Made by a program: the position numbers and the translations under genes. From positions 1 through 9,861 of the forward strand of contig DDSL01000006.1 in the NCBI GenBank assembly GCA_002343825.1: a stretch of DNA of 9,861 nucleotides, given 5' to 3'. The notes beneath the pieces are model-generated. The model was given only the letters and a program-made list of their open reading frames with translations. It made no database searches and had not been told where the DNA came from. The DNA comes from Chthonomonas sp. UBA2391 (lineage in GTDB: Bacteria; Armatimonadota; Fimbriimonadia; Fimbriimonadales; Fimbriimonadaceae). Shown in pieces: positions 6,383 to 9,861 of the stretch (its first letter is position 1; each line of letters opens with the position of its first letter).

Positions 6383-6545
6383 GACGGGCGAGCCGGCATA
6401 AGCGGCGAGGGCGCCGATCGACTTGGGTTCAAGGCTGGTCAGATCTGGGAAGTTCCAACGTTTCGAAGCTAGCTTGTGTTGGTAAAAACGGACGAGTTCG
6501 AGGTCGACGAACTCGGGGTCGGAGCCTGCCCGTACGAGGGTTAGC

Positions 6546-6857
6546 TTGATCGCGTTCGTCCAGACCCAGGCGGGGCTGGATTCTTTGGCCGCCGGGGTCC
6601 TGCCCCTCGCGGAGGGGGATGCAATCTTGTGGGTTGCTTACCCGAAGCAGAGTTCCAAGCGGCTCAAGTGCGAATTCAATCGGGACAGCGGATGGCAGAA
6701 ATTCGGCGAGCTTGGATGGGAAGCAGTGCGACAAGTGGCAATTGACGAGGACTGGTCCGCACTCCGGTTTCGGAAGGTTCAGTTCATCAAGTCGCTCCCG
6801 CGGCGAAAGTCGATGGCGATCTCTCGCGAGGGCAAATCTCGAACGTCTGGGGACTGA
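6546..6857 (+). CDS. DUF3052-like conserved protein, 5'-truncated remnant
   Basis: The frame from TTG 6546 gives 103 residues. It holds AEGDAILWVAYPKQSSK, then FNRDSGWQKFGELGWEAVRQ and VAIDEDWSALRFRKVQFIKS. From memory this LW.AYPK...RD.GW...G...V.QVAID..WSALRFR pattern is that of a small family of about 130-150 residues often annotated DUF3052. The C-terminal part looks complete, ending in a basic tail. The usual N-terminal part (a Gly-rich 'LK.G..V..LN.P.GY' region) is absent: upstream, the frame reads an unrelated Ser/Arg-rich stretch back to a stop at 6483. No Shine-Dalgarno precedes the TTG. The gene is probably a decayed remnant fused to another truncated gene near 6540. Function of the family is unknown to me. 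Confidence 0.6.
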   Translation: MIAFVQTQAGLDSLAAGVLPLAEGDAILWVAYPKQSSKRLKCEFNRDSGWQKFGELGWEAVRQVAIDEDWSALRFRKVQFIKSLPRRKSMAISREGKSRTSGD

Positions 6858-6911
6858 TCAAGCTTTCTCCAAGAAAAGACCGCTCGCCGACCCGGCCCGA
6901 GCCGCGCCCTC

Positions 6912-6964
6912 ATCCCGTGGAATGAAAAAGAGCAGCAAGGGGCGAACTTGTTCTCCCACGGGAT
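6912..6964. repeat. Inverted repeat in the gene-free stretch 6858-7113
   Basis: ATCCCGTGG (6912-6920) and CCACGGGAT (6956-6964) are perfect complements. The inner pairs GAG/CTC and CAAG/CTTG allow a multi-part hairpin. A second, overlapping pair, GTGGAAT (6917-6923) and ATTCCAC (6963-6969), would compete with it. No T tract follows. It may end transcription of the DUF3052-like remnant or be part of a small RNA. I see no gene in 6858-7113. Confidence 0.5.
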
Positions 6965-7054
6965 TCCACCCCGGGCCAGCGAGTGTCCCTCCGTCTCCCT
7001 GAATTCGTCGAGACGCTCAGCCGGTGATGCCAAACGCCTGCCTCCGCTGGCTCA

Positions 7055-7096
7055 GCGCCGGCCGGGGTCGGGAGTGGCATCGGTCCCGACCGGCGC
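7055..7096 (-). terminator. Probable terminator hairpin after the aldo/keto reductase gene
   Basis: GGTCGGGA (7066-7073) and TCCCGACC (7084-7091) form an 8-bp stem with a 10-base loop, and GCGCCG (7055-7060) can pair with CGGCGC (7091-7096) outside it. It lies 18 bases past the minus-strand stop codon at 7114. No T run follows on the minus strand, so the call is tentative. Confidence 0.45.
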
Positions 7097-7113
7097 GCGA
7101 GCCAATAAGGGCG

Positions 7114-8094
7114 TCAGGCCGCGAAGTTGGCCTGGATCCAGGCGACGTCTTCGGCGGAGAGCTGGCGGCTCTTGCCGGCGAGGTTGCAACGCACTTGGCG
7201 CTCGTTGCGGAATCCTGGGATGGCGCAGGCCACGTTGGGCATTTCCAAAACGTAGCGGAGGGCGACCCCCGCCAGGTCCTCGGTGGTCGATCCGAAGCGG
7301 GCCTTGTGGGCATCCAACTTCGGCCGAAGCTCGCCGAGGCGCTCGGCGCTGAAGCTCTTGTTGTCTTGGCGAAAGTCGCCGGGCTCGAACTGGGGCGGAT
7401 TTTCGGCCGAGTATTTGTCGAGCAAGATCCCCTGAGCGAGCGGAGAGAAGGCGACGAACGTCAGTTTGTGTTCGGCCATTAGGTTGCTGACCACCGACCC
7501 GGGGCGGATGAATTGGTCGTCGAGAATGTGGGCCCAGCTCTGAAGGGCGGTGGGCTGGACCTTAGGGACGAGCTTAGTGAAGTCGTTGGCGCTATAGGCC
7601 GAGAGACCTTTGAGGCGGACCTTGCCCTCCTCGACCAGGCGATTCATCATCTCGACGGCATCGTCCAAATACTCATCCTGATCGCCAAAGTGGCCGTGGT
7701 GGAAGTAGTAAAGGTCGATGTATTCGCGGCCGAGGTTGACGAGCGACTGTTCGCATTGGTGTCGAATATGGGCTGGTTCGTAGGCGTGGCTGGCGGTGCC
7801 AGGGAAGTGTCCCACCTTCGTTGCGATCACAAAATCCTCACTCTTGACCCCGAGGTTACGGAGAACCCGGTTCAGCATCCGCTCGGCGCGGCCGTTGCCA
7901 TAGACGTCCGCATTGTCAAAGTGGTTGACGCCCGCCTCGATGCCCGTTTTGATGGCCTCCGTGACCTCATTTTCATTGACATTCGCCCACCCGTTGGGAC
8001 TGCCATTGACCCAGTTGAGACCACCCATGGTCCAACAACCTAAACTAATCTCGGAAACCTTGACGCCTGACTGACCTAACTCGCGAAAATTCAT
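7114..8094 (-). CDS. Aldo/keto reductase family oxidoreductase
   Basis: The 326-residue product starts MNFRELGQSGVKVSEISLGCW, the standard first strands of an AKR (beta/alpha) barrel. The catalytic tetrad is visible: Asp60 and Tyr65 in HFDNADVYG, Lys93 in VIATKVGH, and His132 in DLYYFHH. The late NAD(P)H-binding part has the usual ALRYVLEMPNVACAIPGFRN segment. Length is normal for the family. Such cytosolic enzymes reduce aldehydes, ketones or sugars with NAD(P)H; the substrate cannot be told from sequence alone. ATG 8094 fits the family N-terminus. It is divergent from the small LEA-like gene at 8171, and the 76 bases between them must hold both promoters. Confidence 0.93.
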   Translation of the reverse strand: MNFRELGQSGVKVSEISLGCWTMGGLNWVNGSPNGWANVNENEVTEAIKTGIEAGVNHFDNADVYGNGRAERMLNRVLRNLGVKSEDFVIATKVGHFPGTASHAYEPAHIRHQCEQSLVNLGREYIDLYYFHHGHFGDQDEYLDDAVEMMNRLVEEGKVRLKGLSAYSANDFTKLVPKVQPTALQSWAHILDDQFIRPGSVVSNLMAEHKLTFVAFSPLAQGILLDKYSAENPPQFEPGDFRQDNKSFSAERLGELRPKLDAHKARFGSTTEDLAGVALRYVLEMPNVACAIPGFRNERQVRCNLAGKSRQLSAEDVAWIQANFAA

Positions 8095-8096
8095 AT

Positions 8097-8125
8097 TTGG
8101 AGATCTTATCTTATGGTCGTATACT
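8097..8125 (+). promoter_or_regulatory. Probable promoter for the small LEA-like gene
   Basis: TTGGAG (8097-8102) and TATACT (8120-8125, 5 of 6 matches) are spaced 17 bases apart, upstream of the gene at 8171. The -35 box is weak (3 of 6). Confidence 0.45.
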
Positions 8126-8170
8126 CAAGCTTCCACCCGGAAAAATCCTGGGGGAAAGGATCTGAATCAC

Positions 8171-8461
8171 ATGGATATGTTGGACAAAGCAAAAGAAATG
8201 GCCCAAAACGCAGTAGAGGCCGTCAAGGACGCCGCTGGTAACGTGATCGAGAGCGCAACCGGAGCAAAAGAAGCTGTTGGCGAGAATGTGGGAGCCGCGG
8301 CCGAAGGCGCCCAAGAAGCGGCTGGTGAGGCAACTGCGGCGGGTTCCGTACTGCTGGGCGGACTCACTGGGGCACTGGGCAACGTCGGCGAGGCCGTCGT
8401 CGGTATGGCCGAGAACGTAATCAAGAAGGACCTCGACGGCGACGGCGAAATCGGCAAGTAA
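8171..8461 (+). CDS. Small Ala-rich LEA-like protein with EF-hand-like C-terminal motif
   Basis: The 96-residue protein is rich in Ala, Glu, Gly and Val. Repeating amphipathic helix segments (AKEMAQNAVEAVKDAAGNV, then ATGAKEAVGENVG and AEGAQEAAGEATAAG) resemble LEA or YtxH-type stress proteins. A Gly/Leu-rich middle (SVLLGGLTGALG) could touch membrane. It ends KKDLDGDGEIGK: Asp87, Asp89, Asp91, Gly92 and Ile94 fit positions 1, 3, 5, 6 and 8 of an EF-hand calcium loop, but the chain stops before the Glu at position 12. No signal peptide is seen. AAAGGA (8156-8161) precedes the ATG by 9 bases. A terminator follows, so it is probably transcribed alone. I do not recognise a named family; a role in stress protection is only suggested by composition. 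Confidence 0.8.
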   Translation: MDMLDKAKEMAQNAVEAVKDAAGNVIESATGAKEAVGENVGAAAEGAQEAAGEATAAGSVLLGGLTGALGNVGEAVVGMAENVIKKDLDGDGEIGK

Positions 8462-8480
8462 GCCAAGACTTGCCTTCACA

Positions 8481-8519
8481 GGGACCCAGCGGCTGATCCG
8501 GCTGATGGGTCCTTCTCTT
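8481..8519 (+). terminator. Terminator after the LEA-like gene
   Basis: GGACCCA (8482-8488) pairs with TGGGTCC (8506-8512), with possible AGC/GCT pairs inside, followed by TTCTCTT. It starts 20 bases after the stop codon. Confidence 0.65.
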
Positions 8520-8548
8520 GACCGTGCCTAGACTCGTTCGGGTATCCT
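8518..8548 (+). promoter_or_regulatory. Probable promoter of the L31 gene
   Basis: TTGACC (8518-8523, 4 of 6 matches or better) and TATCCT (8543-8548, 4 of 6) are separated by 19 bases. Transcription would begin around 8555, only about 5 bases before the ATG at 8560, so the mRNA would be nearly leaderless. No Shine-Dalgarno is present, which agrees with that reading. Confidence 0.45.
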
Positions 8549-8559
8549 GTTCGATTGTC

Positions 8560-8805
8560 ATGAAAGAGAAAACCCATCCGGCGGTCTATCCGGTCGTCTA
8601 CGTTGATGGAGACCACCAGTGGACGGGGGTCTCGACGATGAAGACAAATGAAACTCGAGTCGTAGACGGAATCGAGTGCTACGTGGTGCCGGTCGAAATC
8701 AGCGCCTTTAGCCACCCCTTCTACACCGGCCAAAAGCGCATCGTCGACAGCGCCGGTCGTGTTGAGAAGTTTATGCGACGCTACGCAAACCAAACCAAGA
8801 AGTAA
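8560..8805 (+). CDS. rpmE2: Ribosomal protein L31 (bL31), type B, cysteine-motif-free form
   Basis: The 81-residue product starts MKEKTHPAVYPVVYVDG and contains VEISAFSHPFYTGQKRIVD followed by SAGRVEKFMRRY, the hallmark of bL31. It lacks the CxxC zinc-binding pairs of the zinc form; a single Cys remains at residue 40. This is therefore the type B (C-minus) form, which in many bacteria replaces the zinc form when zinc is short. Here no Zur-like operator is obvious. bL31 bridges the large and small ribosomal subunits. ATG 8560 was chosen because the family begins MKEK.HP; a longer frame upstream from 8518 has no family resemblance and lies inside the promoter and terminator. A strong terminator follows. 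Confidence 0.95.
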   Translation: MKEKTHPAVYPVVYVDGDHQWTGVSTMKTNETRVVDGIECYVVPVEISAFSHPFYTGQKRIVDSAGRVEKFMRRYANQTKK

Positions 8806-8830
8806 GAAGCTCGTCACCGAGATTCCTTCG

Positions 8831-8866
8831 AAGCTCCCGCAGGTTCACCGGCGGGAGCTTTTTCTT
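8831..8866 (+). terminator. Intrinsic terminator after L31
   Basis: AAGCTCCCGC (8831-8840) and GCGGGAGCTT (8851-8860) form a perfect 10-bp stem with a 10-base loop. The stem runs straight into TTTTTCTT (8859-8866), a textbook rho-independent terminator. Confidence 0.92.
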
Positions 8867-8889
8867 GCCCAAGGGCTTTTCCGGTGAGG

Positions 8890-8915
8890 AATTTAGTTGC
8901 ACGTGCAACTAAATT
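8890..8915. promoter_or_regulatory. 26-bp perfect palindrome, probable operator for the pirin gene
   Basis: The half-site AATTTAGTTGCAC (8890-8902) is followed directly by its exact complement (8903-8915). An outer pair, AAGGGCT (8871-8877) and AGCCCTT (8917-8923), surrounds it. It lies 24 bases before the pirin ATG. The size and the TTGCACGTGCAA centre resemble dimeric repressor sites, for example of MarR-family regulators. No regulator gene is next to it here, so the binding protein is inferred only. Confidence 0.7.
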
Positions 8916-8939
8916 GAGCCCTTCAGCGTTAACAGATTC

Positions 8940-9647
8940 ATGGAAACGAAAACCTTCACGATCCACCGCGCCGCCGACCGAATGATGAGCGATCTGGGCT
9001 GGCTCAAGAGCGCGCATACCTTCAGCTTCGGTCGACACTACGACCCGAACCGGATGGGATACGCCTCGCTGCGGGTGATCAACGACGACCGAGTGCAGCA
9101 GGGCGGAGGTTTTGGCACCCACCCCCACGACAACATGGAGATCTTTAGCTACGTTCTCAATGGAGCTCTCAACCATCGCGACAGCATGGGGAACGAGGCT
9201 TCGCTGAAGCGGGGCGACCTCCAGCTGATGAGCGCTGGGTCGGGCATCACGCATAGCGAGTTCAACGGCAATCCGGATGGAGAGACGCACTTCCTGCAAA
9301 TCTGGATTGAGCCGAACGTGCTGAACGCCGAGCCGACCTACCAAGAAGCCCACTTTTCCGATGAAGACAAGACGGGCGTCTTGAGGTTGATGCTCTCCCC
9401 CGATGAGGCTGAAGGCAGCCTAAAGATTCGGCAGGATGCCCGCGTTTATGCCTCAATCCTCCGCGATGGTCAGTCGTTGGGCTTCACGCTTCCGGCCGGA
9501 AGATACGGTTGGCTTCACGTCGCGGACGGCGAAATCACAGTCGATGGGCAGCTCCTTAAAGCCGGAGATGCGGTTGAGTTCGGTCCGACGACTCTTGGCC
9601 TTTCCTCGGGTTCCTTCGGGGAGTTCATCCTCTTCGATCTGGCCTAA
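8940..9647 (+). CDS. Pirin family protein (YhaK-like bicupin)
   Basis: The 235-residue protein has the pirin N-terminal cupin with HTFSFGRHYDP, then FGTHPHDNMEIFSYVLNG and LMSAGSGITHSEFN. Metal ligands His61, His63, His105 and Glu107 are all present, matching the iron-binding set of pirins. The second cupin (about 165-235) has VADGEITVDGQLLKAGDAVEF and lacks metal ligands, as usual. Length fits YhaK-type pirins (about 230-240). Some of these proteins show quercetin 2,3-dioxygenase activity in vitro or act as redox sensors; the natural substrate is usually unknown. The ATG at 8940 fits the family start, but no Shine-Dalgarno is visible. The palindrome 24 bases upstream suggests repression by a dimeric regulator. 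A terminator follows the stop. Confidence 0.95.
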   Translation: METKTFTIHRAADRMMSDLGWLKSAHTFSFGRHYDPNRMGYASLRVINDDRVQQGGGFGTHPHDNMEIFSYVLNGALNHRDSMGNEASLKRGDLQLMSAGSGITHSEFNGNPDGETHFLQIWIEPNVLNAEPTYQEAHFSDEDKTGVLRLMLSPDEAEGSLKIRQDARVYASILRDGQSLGFTLPAGRYGWLHVADGEITVDGQLLKAGDAVEFGPTTLGLSSGSFGEFILFDLA

Positions 9648-9656
9648 ACAAAGAGG

Positions 9657-9684
9657 GCGGGATGGGCACTCTAGCCCATCCCGC
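9657..9684. terminator. Terminator hairpin between convergent genes
   Basis: GCGGGATGGGC (9657-9667) and GCCCATCCCGC (9674-9684) form a perfect 11-bp stem with a 6-base loop, followed by TCATTCAT. It lies between the pirin stop and the end of the minus-strand gene at 9702, so it may serve both directions. Confidence 0.75.
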
Positions 9685-9701
9685 TCATTCATCCGGTTCG
9701 G

Positions 9702-9861
9702 TTAGGGACAGTGATTCCAGACCCCGAACTCCACGATCACCGGCTCCCAGCGGTCGTCCTCAAAGACGTAGCTGTGGAACTGCTGCCGACGCTGATTCCA
9801 TGAATCCACGAACTCATGTCGGAAGATCGCATAGGCGCCGCCTCGTCCGGTGGTCAGTCGT
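9702..9861 (-). CDS. C-terminal fragment of an unidentified protein
   Basis: On the complement an open frame enters from the window edge and ends with TAA at 9702-9704, giving the last 52 residues. They include GGAYAIFRHEFVDSWNQRRQ, then SYVFEDDRWEPVIVEFGVWN, ending HCP. The frame stays open to the edge, reads like folded protein (aromatic and charged residues alternate), and stops just before a shared terminator hairpin. I do not recognise the family, and the start lies outside the window. Confidence 0.65.
   Translation of the reverse strand, partial: RLTTGRGGAYAIFRHEFVDSWNQRRQQFHSYVFEDDRWEPVIVEFGVWNHCP

Noticed and set aside
6429..6734. Minus-strand frame of 101 codons across the gene junction
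   Set aside because: Pro/Arg-rich translation with no structure. The DUF3052-like frame on the other strand and the membrane-protein frame explain the two halves better.
7513..8043. Plus-strand frame of 176 codons opposite the aldo/keto reductase
   Set aside because: It is antisense to a gene with an intact catalytic tetrad; no family resemblance is seen.
8518..8559. Longer N-terminus for L31 starting at 8518
   Set aside because: The extra 14 residues do not belong to bL31 proteins, and the bases hold the promoter-like boxes; ATG 8560 gives the family start.
8814..9353. Minus-strand frame of 179 codons opposite the pirin gene and across the L31 terminator
   Set aside because: It would read through a textbook terminator and the operator palindrome, antisense to a conserved pirin.
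1..9861. CRISPR array, transposon ends, tRNA or rRNA genes
   Set aside because: I looked for regularly spaced direct repeats, transposase or integrase motifs, and tRNA-like T-loops (GGTTCRA), and found none that hold up.

Overview
The window looks like bacterial chromosome of moderately high GC, most likely from the phylum Armatimonadota (Fimbriimonadia-like). The main clue is the prepilin N-terminus at the left edge: its helix ends in ILFPVFAQAK, a form typical of the many 'prepilin-type N-terminal cleavage/methylation' proteins of that phylum. A second such protein with an H-X9-DG motif, a PEP-CTERM protein and a YqiJ/flotillin pair fit. The assignment rests on family resemblance only.

Left third (1-3393): two vitamin riboswitches lie back to back. 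A TPP (thiamine pyrophosphate) riboswitch on the minus strand (about 838-937) leads into a prepilin-like gene that runs off the left edge. A cobalamin (B12) riboswitch on the plus strand (about 1013-1124), followed by a terminator-like hairpin, leads into a three-gene run. That run encodes an H-X9-DG prepilin-like protein, a secreted surface protein and a PEP-CTERM-anchored protein. The last two resemble, from memory, families seen in B12-controlled surface operons of other phyla. No thiamine or cobalamin synthesis or transport enzyme is present. The simplest reading is that vitamin status controls cell-surface and pseudopilin proteins, possibly for vitamin capture. This is the most unusual part of the window.

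Middle (3404-5925): a two-gene operon with a 4-base overlap encodes a YqiJ/NfeD-like membrane OB-fold protein and a flotillin (SPFH protein with a long coiled coil). It ends in a terminator hairpin.

Scar region (5963-7113): a minus-strand membrane protein and a plus-strand DUF3052-like protein face away from each other. Both appear to lack their 5' ends, and they meet near 6540 as if a deletion had fused two divergent genes. About 255 bases without a gene follow, holding two strong inverted repeats.

Right third (7114-9861): ordinary chromosome genes. They are an aldo/keto reductase (minus), a small Ala-rich LEA-like protein ending in an EF-hand-like Asp motif, ribosomal protein L31 of the cysteine-free type, a pirin (YhaK-like) gene behind a 26-bp perfect palindrome, and the C-terminus of an unidentified minus-strand gene. 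Several good terminator hairpins separate these units. I saw no rRNA, tRNA, CRISPR array, transposase or phage gene.
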